From positions 2,604,001 to 2,668,000 of the forward strand of contig NZ_CP032543.1 in NCBI RefSeq assembly GCF_003610995.1: 64,000 nucleotides of DNA, written 5' to 3'. Below the pieces are notes generated by a model. That model was not told where the DNA came from, did not search any database, and saw only the letters and a list, made by a program, of their open reading frames with translations. Shown here piece after piece: positions 8,633 through 17,427 of the stretch. Each line of letters starts with the position of its first letter. Within the stretch, counting starts at the first letter, position 1. The position numbers were made by a program, and so were the translations under genes. Source of the stretch: Streptomyces griseus subsp. griseus. Lineage in GTDB: Bacteria; Actinomycetota; Actinomycetes; Streptomycetales; Streptomycetaceae.

Positions 8633-10881
8633 CCGACGGGCCTCCTCTCCGGTACGGCCTCGGTCCCGCGGCGCTGCGCGGAGACCCCGCCGGGCGCCTC
8701 GACGACGCCCGTACGCCGCAGCTTCTGCCAGCGCAGCCGGCCGCCGGTGAGGGCGGTGATCCAGGACTGGAGCAGCACGACGTACATGAGCTGGCGGTAG
8801 AGGATCTGCTGGAGCGGCAGCGAGATCAGGTGGACCATCCGCTCCTTGTCCAGCCGGAACGCGTACGCAGCACAGACGGCCTGCACGACCAGGACGCCGA
8901 ACCACGCGGCGACGGTCTTGCCGGTCGGGCCGAAGACCAGCCCGTACAGCAGGAAGACATCGATCAGGGGCGCCAGCAGTGGGGCGACGACCATGAAGAG
9001 CGAGACGAACGGCAGCCCGACCCGCCCGAAGCGGCCCGAGGGCCCGCGTTCGATGACCGAGCGGCGGTGCTTCCAGATGGCCTGCATGGTGCCGTACGAC
9101 CACCGGTAGCGCTGTGACCAGAGCTGCTGCACGGACTCCGGCGCCTCGGTCCAGGCGCGGGCGTTCTCCGCGTAGACCACGCGCCAGCCGTCCCGGTGCA
9201 GGGCCATGGTGACGTCGGTGTCCTCGGCGAGGGTGTCCTCGCTCATCCCGCCGACCCGCTCCAGGGCGTCGCGGCGGAACGCCCCGACGGCGCCGGGGAT
9301 GGTGGGCATGCAGCCGAGGAGGTCGTACATCCGGCGGTCCAGGTTGAAGCCCATCACGTACTCGATGTGCTGCCAGGCGCCGATCAGCGAGTCGCGGTTG
9401 CCGACCTTGGCGTTGCCCGCGACGGCCCCGACCCGGGGGTCGCCGAAGGGCTGGACCAGCTCGCGGACGGTGGCGGGTTCGAAGACGGTGTCGCCGTCCA
9501 TCATCACGACGATGTCGTAACGGGCTTGCCGGATGCCGTTGTTGAGGGCGGCCGGCTTGCCCGCGTTCTGCTGGCGCACCACCCGTACGCCGGGCAGCCG
9601 CATCGCCTCGACCAGGTCGGCGGTGCCGTCGGTGGAGCCGTCGTCGATGACGATGATCTCGATGGGGTGCTCGCTGACGGCCAGCGAACGCACGGTCGCC
9701 CCGACGCACGCGCGTTCGTTGTACGCGGGCACCAGGACGGAGACCGGGCGGGTGAAGGGCTCCCCCCAGCTGAAGTCCTTGCGGCGGACCTTGCGGGCGT
9801 GCAGGAAGGAGAGCGGCAGCATCAGCCCGAAGCGGGCCAGGACCAGCACGCCGATGGCGGCGAGGCCGACCACCAGCACGCTGGTGATCCGCTCCGAGAC
9901 GCTGACGGCGGAGACGAACGCCTTCCCCTTCCAGAGCGCGGAGCCGGTGACCGGGGTGTGCGCGCTGGGGGCGTCGAGGGCGGTGGTGAGCCGGGTGAAG
10001 GTGTAGCCCTTCTCCTGGAGGTCCGGGAGCAGGGTGTCGAGTGCGGCCACGGTCTGCGAGCGGTCGCCGCCGGAGTCGTGCATCAGGACGACGGCGCCCT
10101 TGCCGTTCTTCGGGGTGGCGCGCTCCACGATGGCGGCGACGCCCGGGCGCTTCCAGTCCTCGCTGTCGGTGTTGTTGACGACGGTGAGGTAGCCGCGGCT
10201 GCCGATGTACTCGGTGACCGGCCACGACTTGTTGTCCATGGCGTCGGACAACGAGGAGTACGGCGGCCGGAAGAGCGAGGTGCGCACCCCGGCCGCGCCC
10301 GCCAGCGCCAGCTGGTTCTGGGAGAGTTCGCGGTCGATGCGGCTGGTGGACTGGTAGGAGAGGTCCGGGTGGTTGAAGGTGTGCAGGCCGATCTCGTGGC
10401 CGTCCTCCACCATCCGCCGGACCAGGTCCGGGTGGCGGGCGGCCATGGTGCCGGTGACGAAGAAGACGCCGTGGGCGTCGTACTCCTTCAGCTTGTCCAG
10501 CACCCTCGGCGTCCAGACCGGGTCGGGTCCGTCGTCGAAGGTGAGGACGACCCGGTGGTCCGGGATGGACAGGGTCTTCACCTCGGCGGAGCGGGCGTCG
10601 ATGACGGGCCCGCCGTCGAGGACCTCGTCCGGCACCTGGCCGGCGGGCGCGGGCGGGCGGACGCGGTGGTCGGCGAGGATCTCGCTGTGCACATAGCCGC
10701 GCAGCATCAGCAGGGCGAGCAGGGCGACCAGCAGCATGAAGGGCAGGAGGTAGCGCATGGGGAGCTTGCGCCGGGGCCGCTTCCGGGCGGTGCGCGGCCT
10801 CATGGGCGCTCCGGCTCCGGTCTGCCTGTCCGCGGTCCGCTGCGACCGGTCGTGCCTGCCCCGCGGGGCGGGGTGTGTCAT
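8629..10881 (-). CDS. matB: Bifunctional polysaccharide deacetylase / GT2 polysaccharide synthase (MatB)
   Basis: The 750-residue protein starts with a basic cytoplasmic tail and a membrane helix (about 43-62). An extracytoplasmic NodB deacetylase domain (about 105-300) carries TFDDGPDP near 115 and HTFNHPD and MHDSGG as metal/catalytic elements. A second membrane helix is followed by a processive GT2 domain (about 385-620) with PAYNERACVGA, DDGSTDG, MMDGD and QRYRW (near 590), then several membrane helices. This matches MatB of S. coelicolor/S. lividans, which with MatA makes a poly-beta-1,6-GlcNAc-type matrix polymer that clumps hyphae into pellets. Synthesis, extrusion and partial deacetylation in one chain fit this layout. 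Its ATG directly follows the matA stop (TGAATG), and the acyltransferase gene overlaps its end. Confidence 0.88.
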   Translation of the reverse strand: MTHPAPRGRHDRSQRTADRQTGAGAPMRPRTARKRPRRKLPMRYLLPFMLLVALLALLMLRGYVHSEILADHRVRPPAPAGQVPDEVLDGGPVIDARSAEVKTLSIPDHRVVLTFDDGPDPVWTPRVLDKLKEYDAHGVFFVTGTMAARHPDLVRRMVEDGHEIGLHTFNHPDLSYQSTSRIDRELSQNQLALAGAAGVRTSLFRPPYSSLSDAMDNKSWPVTEYIGSRGYLTVVNNTDSEDWKRPGVAAIVERATPKNGKGAVVLMHDSGGDRSQTVAALDTLLPDLQEKGYTFTRLTTALDAPSAHTPVTGSALWKGKAFVSAVSVSERITSVLVVGLAAIGVLVLARFGLMLPLSFLHARKVRRKDFSWGEPFTRPVSVLVPAYNERACVGATVRSLAVSEHPIEIIVIDDGSTDGTADLVEAMRLPGVRVVRQQNAGKPAALNNGIRQARYDIVVMMDGDTVFEPATVRELVQPFGDPRVGAVAGNAKVGNRDSLIGAWQHIEYVMGFNLDRRMYDLLGCMPTIPGAVGAFRRDALERVGGMSEDTLAEDTDVTMALHRDGWRVVYAENARAWTEAPESVQQLWSQRYRWSYGTMQAIWKHRRSVIERGPSGRFGRVGLPFVSLFMVVAPLLAPLIDVFLLYGLVFGPTGKTVAAWFGVLVVQAVCAAYAFRLDKERMVHLISLPLQQILYRQLMYVVLLQSWITALTGGRLRWQKLRRTGVVEAPGGVSAQRRGTEAVPERRPVG

Positions 10882-11583
10882 TCAGAAAGCGCTCTCTTCT
10901 TGCACCGGAGGTTCCGGGGACTCTGCGGGAGCGCTCGTGGTGGCGGGGGGCTCCGGCTCGGGTGACGGCGGCGGGGTGGGGACGGGCGGCTCGGCGGCCG
11001 AGGTGGTGGGCGCCGGTTTCGTGGCACCGCCGCCGGCGGTGGTGGGGCCCGGGGGCTGGGCGGAGGCGGAGGCTGACGGGGTGGAGGCGCCGGACCCGGC
11101 GGGGACGGTGATGGAGGTGACCGAGGGGGCGGCGGAGCGGGAGGCGTCCGGTTCCGGGGTCCCGGCCGGGCCGGTGGCCCCGGGGGCCGGGTCCGGGTCG
11201 TCGGCGGAGGGTCCGGCGGACTCGCTCGGCCCGGGGAGCGCCTCGGCCTCCTCGGCCCTGGCTTCCTCCTTGGGGCCGGAGAGCGGCAGCCAGGGGGCGG
11301 TGGAGTTGCCGCCGAGGACGGCGAGGACCAGCGTCACGGCATACGCGGCACAGAGCGAGGCGACCACCCAGCCGAGGCGGCGGTAGGTCTTGCTGCGGCG
11401 GCCGCTCTCGTCGACGAAGACCGGTCTCTCGGATCCGCCCGGCGGTACGGGCTCGCCGGGCAGCTCGGCGAGCTGCCGTCCGAGGCCGTCCAGCTGGACG
11501 GTGACGTCGTTGGGTTCATGCGTGTGCCCGCTTCGAGCACCTTCGCGCCAATTCTCCACAGGTGTAGCCCATCCCCCACTCAA
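10882..11583 (-). CDS. matA: Single-pass membrane protein with Pro/Ser/Ala-rich outer tail (MatA-like)
   Basis: The protein of up to 233 residues has a soluble N-terminus, one membrane helix (about 71-92: LGWVVASLCAAYAVTLVLAVLGG) and a ~140-residue low-complexity tail rich in Pro, Ser, Ala and Thr. Such a tail is suited to crossing the peptidoglycan. It stands immediately upstream of matB with the stop and start touching, so it is the matA position of the mat locus. The biochemical role is unknown, and a partner or scaffold for the synthase is an inference. The start is uncertain: TTG at 11583 or GTG at 11559 (a GGGGGA lies about 12 bases before the latter). Confidence 0.7.
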   Translation of the reverse strand: MSGGWATPVENWREGARSGHTHEPNDVTVQLDGLGRQLAELPGEPVPPGGSERPVFVDESGRRSKTYRRLGWVVASLCAAYAVTLVLAVLGGNSTAPWLPLSGPKEEARAEEAEALPGPSESAGPSADDPDPAPGATGPAGTPEPDASRSAAPSVTSITVPAGSGASTPSASASAQPPGPTTAGGGATKPAPTTSAAEPPVPTPPPSPEPEPPATTSAPAESPEPPVQEESAF

Positions 11584-11604
11584 CGGACAGGCGCCAAAGA
11601 ATGA

Positions 11605-11651
11605 CCGGTTTTTTACTGTTGGACGGACCCCACTCCGTCAATCAAAACCGG
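11605..11651 (-). promoter_or_regulatory. Nested inverted repeats upstream of matA
   Basis: An outer pair CCGGTTTT (11605-11612) / AAAACCGG (11644-11651) encloses an inner pair GACGGA (11622-11627) / TCCGTC (11634-11639) with a six-base loop. It lies between the LysR stop and the matA start, both on the minus strand. It could end LysR transcription (the inner stem is followed by an A/T-rich run), act as an operator, or form a leader structure for matA. The sequence alone does not decide between these. Confidence 0.4.
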
Positions 11652-11719
11652 CATTCATGCACCTGGAGGACGAATGTAGCGCACGACATTGACACCCAAG
11701 CCCTCCTGAACGGAGTTGA

Positions 11720-12691
11720 TCAGGAACGGTCGTACATCAGCGACAGATCGCCCTCCGGCAGCCAGGCTCCGGGTGGGGGTACCAGCCAGCCGTTCTCCCT
11801 ACTCAACTGGGCACTAGCACTACGCACGGCGTCTACTCCGGGGTGCCGCAGACCTCTGCGCCAGACCAGCATCAGCGGCGAGAGCGGAACCGGTTCGACC
11901 AGTGGCCGCAGCACGGATCCAGGCAGCGGCGGAAAGCCCGTCACCGCCAGCACCGGGTGCCCCGCCTTGGCGATGACGCGCTGAAATTCAGCCACCCCTA
12001 CGGCGAGCGGAACCGGCGGGGCCAGTTCGATGTCCCAGGCGGCGAACAGCAGCGCCGCGAGCTCCGTCCACTCCCGCGTCCGCTCGTTTCCCACCCCCGC
12101 GTAGACGGTCGTCCCGGACAGCTCGGACAGCGGGATGACCTCCCGCCCGGCGAGGGGATGAGAGGCCGGCAGCATCAGCGCCATCGGCTCGTACCGCACC
12201 GGTTGTACGGAGAGCCCGGCGCGCACCCCGGGGGCGAGCCCGGCGGCCCGGCCGAAGGAGACGTCCAGCCGCCCCGCCAGGATCTCGGACGCGGCCCAGG
12301 TCAGCCCGGACTCGAACCGCGCCATCAGCTCGCACTCCGGAGCCAGCTCACGGGCCCGCTCCAGCACCCGGGCGGCGGTCGTCCCCTCACTGTTCAGGTC
12401 GACCAGCAGCGGCCGGGCGGTCCCACCGCCGAAGGCCCCGGCCAGTTCGGCGTGCGCGTCGAGTACGCGCCGCGCGTACGGGAGCAGACGCTCGCCGTCC
12501 GGGGTGAGCGCGACCTGCCGGGTGGTACGGACGAACAGCTCCGCACCGAGCTCGCGCTCCAGCCGCCGGACGTCCCGGCTCAGCGCCTGCTGGGCGACGA
12601 AGAGCCGGGCGGCGGCCCGGGTGAAGTGCAGTTCCTCGGCGACGGCGAGGAAGGCACGGAGGAGCCGGGGGTCGGTGTCGGGGGTGGGCAC
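11720..12691 (-). CDS. LysR-family transcriptional regulator
   Basis: The 323-residue protein has the LysR winged helix at residues 1-65 (LLRAFLAVAEELHFTRAAARLF, then LSRDVRRLERELGAELFVRTTR) and a C-terminal effector domain. Length and layout are ordinary. LysR regulators usually control a divergent neighbour. Here the divergent gene is reduced to an MFS transporter tail (12940-13164), so the original target seems to be lost. The effector is unknown. The ATG at 12691 gives the standard family N-terminus. Confidence 0.88.
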   Translation of the reverse strand: MPTPDTDPRLLRAFLAVAEELHFTRAAARLFVAQQALSRDVRRLERELGAELFVRTTRQVALTPDGERLLPYARRVLDAHAELAGAFGGGTARPLLVDLNSEGTTAARVLERARELAPECELMARFESGLTWAASEILAGRLDVSFGRAAGLAPGVRAGLSVQPVRYEPMALMLPASHPLAGREVIPLSELSGTTVYAGVGNERTREWTELAALLFAAWDIELAPPVPLAVGVAEFQRVIAKAGHPVLAVTGFPPLPGSVLRPLVEPVPLSPLMLVWRRGLRHPGVDAVRSASAQLSRENGWLVPPPGAWLPEGDLSLMYDRS

Positions 12692-12702
12692 GCGGCGAAT
12701 CT

Positions 12703-12890
12703 ACAAGGCCGCGCGCTGCGACAGGGCGGGACCGTGGCGCGGGAGGTCTGCGGGCGGCCGGGCCGCTAGGAGACAGGGCTGCGGCGCGGCAGGGCTGAGG
12801 CGGCGGGCCGCGAGGCAGCGGGTCCACAAGGCGGCCGGGCTGCGGCAGGCCGCGGGGCAGCGGCCGGGCTGCGGCGCGGTGGGTCTGCGA
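12703..12890. repeat. Imperfect GC-only short repeats upstream of LysR
   Basis: The stretch is made of reshuffled copies of a GCGGCCGGGCTGCGG-like word (near 12830-12845 and 12860-12875) and of GGGCTGCGGCGCGG (near 12778 and 12868). No reading frame on either strand looks like a protein. It occupies the place where the regulator's promoter and the start of the lost MFS gene would be expected, so it may be rearrangement debris. Confidence 0.4.
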
Positions 12891-12939
12891 TTCACCACTG
12901 TGGTGCGTGAATCGGCGGGGAGAACGCGCCACACCCTCG

Positions 12940-13164
12940 GGCCAGTTGAACGAGGGCATGACGCTCTCGGTCACCGCCCTGCTGGGCGGGGTCGCAGCCG
13001 GCGCGGCGACGGGCGGCTGGCTGGTGGAGCACACGGGCACGGTCTCCGGCTACGCGGCCCCGATGAGCGCGGCGGCCCTGGCTCTGGTCGTCGCGGCCGC
13101 AGGGACACACTTCCGGCGTCCGAGCGGAGCGGAGCCCGCCGCACCGCCGTCACCGGCGGCGTGA
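12940..13164 (+). pseudogene. C-terminal remnant of an MFS transporter
   Basis: From 12940 the frame reads GQLNEGMTLSVTALLGG, then AAGAATGGWLVEHTG and YAAPMSAAALALVVAAAG. These are the last two membrane helices and loop typical of DHA1-type MFS efflux proteins, and a stop follows at 13164. Ten or so helices upstream are absent, and the preceding sequence is low-complexity. The remnant sits divergently from the LysR gene, where a regulated transporter would be expected. Confidence 0.65.
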
Positions 13165-13203
13165 CGGTGGCACCGGGTGGCGGCCGCCACCCGGTGCCGG
13201 ACG

Positions 13204-13248
13204 CGAAAAAACCTCTGCCCCGCGAGCGGACTCGCGGGGCAGAGGTTT
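13204..13248 (-). terminator. Rho-independent terminator of ssrA
   Basis: An 18-bp perfect stem (13209-13226 paired with 13231-13248) has a CGGA loop. On the minus strand it is followed by six T residues (complement of A6 at 13206-13211). It begins nine bases beyond the tmRNA CCA end. Confidence 0.9.
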
Positions 13249-13256
13249 ACATGGGG

Positions 13257-13643
13257 TGGTGGAGATGGCGGGAATCGAACCCGCGTCCAACGGTGCGGAA
13301 CCAGGGCTTCTCCGAGTGCAGTTCGCTACGCTTTTCTCGGCCCCGGAGGTCACGCGAACAAGCCTCCGACAGGCCCAGCCACTGTTTGATTTCCTTCTCG
13401 GCCCCGTGGCCGGGCCGAGAAGTTTAGATCCCTAGTTGATGCCAGGATCCGGGTCGGGATCACCCCCGGGCTGACACTCCGCAGAGTCTTCGCTAGCTGC
13501 TAATTAGGCAGCGAGGGCGAAGGCGGAGGAATCGCGCTTGGAATTGGCGATTATTGTTTGCGACATATGGTTTACGAGATCATTGCCGCTTCCTCGACTC
13601 GCTTCCCCTGCTTCGACATCCGCTGTCGAAACCGATCATCCCC
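13257..13643 (-). ncRNA. ssrA: Transfer-messenger RNA (tmRNA)
   Basis: The 5' end GGGGATGATCGG (13643 downward) pairs with the 3' end ...CATCTCC ACCA, with CCA at 13257-13259 encoded. The T-arm GGGTTCGATTCCCGCC is intact just before it. The tag frame runs from 13548 (resume codon GCC) to the TAA at 13504-13506 and encodes ANSKRDSSAFALAA. Its AFALAA end is of the type recognised by Clp proteases. tmRNA rescues ribosomes stalled on broken messages and marks the product for degradation. Its partner smpB lies 99 bases upstream on the same strand. Confidence 0.96.
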
Positions 13644-13742
13644 ATGTTGATTTTTCAAAACGCACACCTTCGCTGAGGTGCACGGCCCATCGTACGTGAC
13701 CAACGCCGGACGATGCCAGCGTATTCCCCCGCAGGGGGCTCC

Positions 13743-14231
13743 TCAGGCGCTGCGCTGCCGCCGGCGGGCCGCCGAGATGGCGCGGTTCGTCTCCCTCGTG
13801 TCCTGCTTCTCGCGGAGCGTCTGACGCTTGTCGTACTCCTTCTTGCCCTTCGCCAGCGCGATCTCGACCTTGACCCGGCCGTCCTTGAAGTACAGGGCGA
13901 GCGGCACGATCGTGTGGCCGCTCTCCTGGGACTTCGACGCCAGCTTGTCGATCTCGGCCCGGTGCAGGAGCAGCTTGCGCTTGCGCTTGGCCGCGTGGTT
14001 GGTCCAGGTGCCCTGGACGTACTCGGGGACGTGGATGTTGTGCAGCCACGCCTCGTGGTCGTCGATCTGGACGAACCCGTCGACCAGGGAGGCCCGGCCC
14101 ATGCGCAGGGACTTCACCTCGGTGCCCATGAGGACGAGGCCGCACTCGTAGGTGTCGAGGATGGTGTAGTCGTGTCGCGCCTTCTTGTTCTGCGCGATCA
14201 TCTTGCGCCCGGTGTCTTTTTCCTTAGCCAT
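13743..14231 (-). CDS. smpB: SsrA-binding protein SmpB
   Basis: The 162-residue protein is a full-length SmpB. The OB-fold opens [21 protein letters not shown], and the conserved [18 protein letters not shown] and [12 protein letters not shown] elements follow. The basic C-terminal tail ([16 protein letters not shown]) enters the mRNA channel of stalled ribosomes. It binds tmRNA, whose gene follows on the same strand. The S41 peptidase gene ends 18 bases before its start, so both may share a transcript. Confidence 0.97.
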   Translation of the reverse strand: MAKEKDTGRKMIAQNKKARHDYTILDTYECGLVLMGTEVKSLRMGRASLVDGFVQIDDHEAWLHNIHVPEYVQGTWTNHAAKRKRKLLLHRAEIDKLASKSQESGHTIVPLALYFKDGRVKVEIALAKGKKEYDKRQTLREKQDTRETNRAISAARRRQRSA

Positions 14232-14249
14232 AGTGCGGCCATTTTCGCA

Positions 14250-15437
14250 CTACGACCCACCCCCGAGGCCACTCAATACCGTCTCGGCCCGCTGCTGGGC
14301 CCGCTCGCCCGCCACCAGGTCGGGTGTGATGCCCCGGCCCTCGACGCTGCGGCCGGCCGGTGTGCGGTAGTGGCCCACGGTCAGCTCGGCCACCGAACCG
14401 CCCGGCAGCTCGCTGGGCATCTGCACCGAGCCCTTGCCGAAGGTGCGCGAACCGACGGTGACCGCGCGGCCCCGGTCCTGGAGGGCGCCGGTCAGCAGCT
14501 CGGCCGCGCTCATCGTGCCGCCGTCCACCAGGACCACCACGGGCCGCTCGGTGTCGCCGCCCGGGTCGGCGTACAGGGCCTGCTCCTCGCCGCGTACGTC
14601 GTACGTGGCGACCAGGCCGCCGTCCAGGAAGGCGGAGGCGGCGGTGACGGCCTCCGTGACCAGGCCGCCGGAGTTGGCCCGGAGGTCCAGGAGTATCCCG
14701 GCGTCCCGGGGCGCCTCGCGGACCGCCTCCCGTACCTCCTCGCCCGCTCCCTTGGTGAACGCGCTGACCTTGAGGAGCAGGGCGGCGGAGGGGCCGGTGC
14801 CCAGGCGGCTCACGGTGACCGCGTCGGGGGTCAGCCGGGCGCGCTCCAGCGTCCGCGTGGAGGGTTTCCCCTCGCGCACGAGACCGAGGACGACGCGGGT
14901 GCCTTCCCCCGCCCCCGTACCGTCACCGCGCAGCAGGGCCACCACCTCGGGGACGGGGCGCTTGTCGACCCGGCGGCCGTCGACGGTGCGGAGCAGGTCG
15001 CCCTCGTGGATGCCGGCCCGGTCGGCGGGACCGCCGGGCTGGACGCGGGAGACGGCGACGCCGCCGCCCTCGGTGCGGCGGGCGGAGAGGCCGACGCCCA
15101 GGTACGAGCCGTCCAGGGACTGCTCGAACTCCTCGTACTCGCGCTCGTCGTACACCGCGCCCCAGCGGTCCCCGCTGCGGCTGACGACCTCCCCGGCCGC
15201 CTCCTTCACCGACTTCCCGTCGGCCGCGGCCTTCGCCGCCGCGTCCCGGATCTCCTCGCGGTCGACCGGGGGCAGGGTGGAGGCCACGGCACGGGCCGGG
15301 AGTTCAGGGAGGGGGTCGGGGTCCTGGGGCAGCGAACCGGTCGCCGCGCCGGTGGCGAGGACACACCCGAAGACCAAGGTCAGGGTCACCCCACGGCAGA
15401 GGCCGCGGGGCCGGAAGCGGTGCGAACAACCGGACAT
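14250..15437 (-). CDS. S41-family C-terminal processing protease with PDZ domain
   Basis: The 395-residue protein has a signal peptide or N-terminal anchor (VTLTLVFGCVLATGAATG). A PDZ domain lies at about 95-185 (YLGVGLSARR, VQPGGPADRAGIHEGDLL), and the S41 catalytic region carries GTMSAAELL near 307 (Ser) and GKGSVQ near 332 (Lys). These Ser/Lys proteases trim or degrade exported proteins at the envelope. I chose the ATG at 15437. The longer open frame to 15509 runs through the ftsX terminator. The position between ftsX and smpB is conserved in streptomycetes as far as I recall. Confidence 0.88.
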   Translation of the reverse strand: MSGCSHRFRPRGLCRGVTLTLVFGCVLATGAATGSLPQDPDPLPELPARAVASTLPPVDREEIRDAAAKAAADGKSVKEAAGEVVSRSGDRWGAVYDEREYEEFEQSLDGSYLGVGLSARRTEGGGVAVSRVQPGGPADRAGIHEGDLLRTVDGRRVDKRPVPEVVALLRGDGTGAGEGTRVVLGLVREGKPSTRTLERARLTPDAVTVSRLGTGPSAALLLKVSAFTKGAGEEVREAVREAPRDAGILLDLRANSGGLVTEAVTAASAFLDGGLVATYDVRGEEQALYADPGGDTERPVVVLVDGGTMSAAELLTGALQDRGRAVTVGSRTFGKGSVQMPSELPGGSVAELTVGHYRTPAGRSVEGRGITPDLVAGERAQQRAETVLSGLGGGS

Positions 15438-15456
15438 GGCGCCGAGTCTAGGACAA

Positions 15457-15500
15457 GCCTCCTGGGGCGCACGGGTGATCGGCCGTGCGCCCCAGGAGGC
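15457..15500 (-). terminator. Terminator of the ftsEX operon
   Basis: A 16-bp perfect stem (GCCTCCTGGGGCGCAC at 15457-15472, complement at 15485-15500) with a 12-base loop lies six bases after the ftsX stop. No clear U-run follows, as is common in Streptomyces. Confidence 0.8.
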
Positions 15501-15505
15501 GTATG

Positions 15506-16426
15506 TCATACCTTCAGATACTTGCGCAGCGCGAAGAGAGCGGCGACGGCCGGCATCAGGAGGCCGATCGCGAGCACCAGCGGGAGCTTGGTGAGGACCG
15601 CGTCCCAGCCGATGAAGTTGATCAGGTTCAGCTTCTCCTGGAGGGCGAGACCGCCGTCGATCAGGAAGTACCGGCCGCCGAGCAGCATCGCGCAGGCCAG
15701 CAGACCGCCGATGAGTCCGGCGACGGCCGCCTCCATGATGAAGGGGGCCTGGATGTAGAAGCCGGAGGCTCCCACCAGCCGCATGATGCCCGTTTCACGT
15801 CTCCGGCTGAACGCGGAGACGCGCACGGTGTTGACGATCAGGATCAGCGCGATGACGAGCATGAGGATCATCACGTAGATCGCGACGACGTTCATGCCGT
15901 TCATCAGCTCGAAGAGGTTGTCCAGGATGGACCGCTGGTCCTGGACGGACTGCACTCCGTCCCGCCCCGCGAAGGCCGTCGCGACGACCTTGTACTTCTG
16001 CGGGTCCTTGAGCTTGACGCGGAACGACTCCTGCATCTGGTCGGGCGTGATGTTGCCCGCCATCGGGGAATCGCCGAACTGCTCCTGGTAGTGCTTGTAC
16101 GCCTCGTCGACCGTCTCGAAGTGGACCGGCTTCTGCACGGCCTCCATCTTCTCCAGGTCGGCCTTGATCTGGTTCTTCTGCTCGGTCGTGACAGCGCCCT
16201 TCGCACACTTGGGCATGTCCTTGGCGTCGTTCTTGTTGCAGAGGAAGATCGAGACGTTGACCTTGTCGTACCAGTAGTCCTTCATCGTGCTGACCTGTTC
16301 GCGCATCAGCAGCGCGCCCCCGAACAGGGCGAGCGAGAGGGCGACGGAGACCACGACGGCGAAGGTCATCGTGAGGTTGCGACGGAGACCGACGCCGATC
16401 TCCGACAGGACGAACTGGGCGCGCAT
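15506..16426 (-). CDS. ftsX: Cell division ABC transporter permease-like protein FtsX
   Basis: The 306-residue protein has a cytoplasmic N-terminus, membrane helix 1 (about 19-42), an extracytoplasmic domain with two cysteines (FLCNKNDAKDMPKCAKG), and three more helices in the C-terminal half (from about 180). The FtsX signature SRRRETGIMRLVGAS lies between helices 2 and 3. With FtsE it forms a complex that transmits ATP hydrolysis to cell wall hydrolases outside the membrane. It follows ftsE after 57 bases, an operon-like gap. Confidence 0.96.
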   Translation of the reverse strand: MRAQFVLSEIGVGLRRNLTMTFAVVVSVALSLALFGGALLMREQVSTMKDYWYDKVNVSIFLCNKNDAKDMPKCAKGAVTTEQKNQIKADLEKMEAVQKPVHFETVDEAYKHYQEQFGDSPMAGNITPDQMQESFRVKLKDPQKYKVVATAFAGRDGVQSVQDQRSILDNLFELMNGMNVVAIYVMILMLVIALILIVNTVRVSAFSRRRETGIMRLVGASGFYIQAPFIMEAAVAGLIGGLLACAMLLGGRYFLIDGGLALQEKLNLINFIGWDAVLTKLPLVLAIGLLMPAVAALFALRKYLKV

Positions 16427-16483
16427 GGCGTCCTTTCAGTGACTCGATGCTCGAAATGCGCGAGGGGCCCGAGGGCCCCTCGG

Positions 16484-17173
16484 TCAGTGCTGGTAGCCGT
16501 AGACGCCGCGCGCCTGGTCGCGTACGAGACGGCCCTGTTCGAGCTCGATGACGCGCTTGCGCATCTGGTCGACGATGTTCTGGTCGTGGGTCGCCATGAT
16601 CACGGTGGTGCCGGTCCGGTTGATCCGGTCCAGCAGCTTCATGATGCCGACGGAGGTCTGCGGGTCGAGGTTGCCGGTCGGCTCGTCCGCGATCAGCAGC
16701 ATCGGGCGGTTGACGAAGGCCCGGGCGATCGCCACCCGCTGCTGCTCACCACCGGAGAGCTCACCGGGCATCCGCTCCTCCTTGCCACCGAGGCCGACGA
16801 GGTCGAGGACCTGGGGCACGGCCTTGCGGATCTCGCCGCGGGGCTTGCCGATGACCTCCTGGGCGAAGGCCACGTTCTGCGCGACGGTCTTGTTGGGCAG
16901 CAGGCGGAAGTCCTGGAAGACCGTCCCCAGCTGGCGGCGCATCTGCGGCACCTTCCAGTTGGAGAGCCGCGCGAGGTCCTTGCCGAGCACATGGACCATG
17001 CCCGTGCTGGCGCGCTCCTCGCGCAGGATCAGCCGCATGAAGGTCGACTTGCCGGAGCCGGAGGAGCCCACCAGGAAGACGAACTCACCCTTCTCGATGT
17101 CCAGCGAGACATCACGCAGAGCCGGTCGGGTCTGCTTCGGGTAGGTCTTGGAGACGTTGTCGAATCGGATCAC
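16484..17173 (-). CDS. ftsE: Cell division ATP-binding protein FtsE
   Basis: The 229-residue ABC ATPase has Walker [10 protein letters not shown] (about 37-45), Q-loop VFQDFRLLP, signature LSGGEQQR, Walker [13 protein letters not shown] and switch histidine ATHD. It opens [19 protein letters not shown] as FtsE proteins do. It drives FtsX, encoded next. Upstream (17174-17427) is the promoter region shared with the divergent small membrane protein. Confidence 0.97.
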   Translation of the reverse strand: MIRFDNVSKTYPKQTRPALRDVSLDIEKGEFVFLVGSSGSGKSTFMRLILREERASTGMVHVLGKDLARLSNWKVPQMRRQLGTVFQDFRLLPNKTVAQNVAFAQEVIGKPRGEIRKAVPQVLDLVGLGGKEERMPGELSGGEQQRVAIARAFVNRPMLLIADEPTGNLDPQTSVGIMKLLDRINRTGTTVIMATHDQNIVDQMRKRVIELEQGRLVRDQARGVYGYQH

Positions 17174-17427
17174 GGATGCACCACGGTCGGCCGGGAGTAG
17201 GTGAGCGTGACCATACGCGAACCGGGCTCACGCGCGCAGGCGGCGTCCGGCAATGGGCGATTTATGGCGGATCGCCGCACGGAACGCATCGGGTCGGACC
17301 CTCCCTTCTCCGGCGGGCCGCGCCGAAAACGGCCGGAGCTGGCACAGTGGTGGGGGGAACGGTTGCGTTTCCCGGAGCGTTGTGCGGAGAGAGAAGCAGT
17401 CAGCGGCTCCGCCGCGCGGGAGGAGGA

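Noticed and set aside
13749..17200. Long plus-strand frames opposite smpB, the S41 protease and ftsX/ftsE
   Set aside because: They are shadows of well-identified minus-strand genes.
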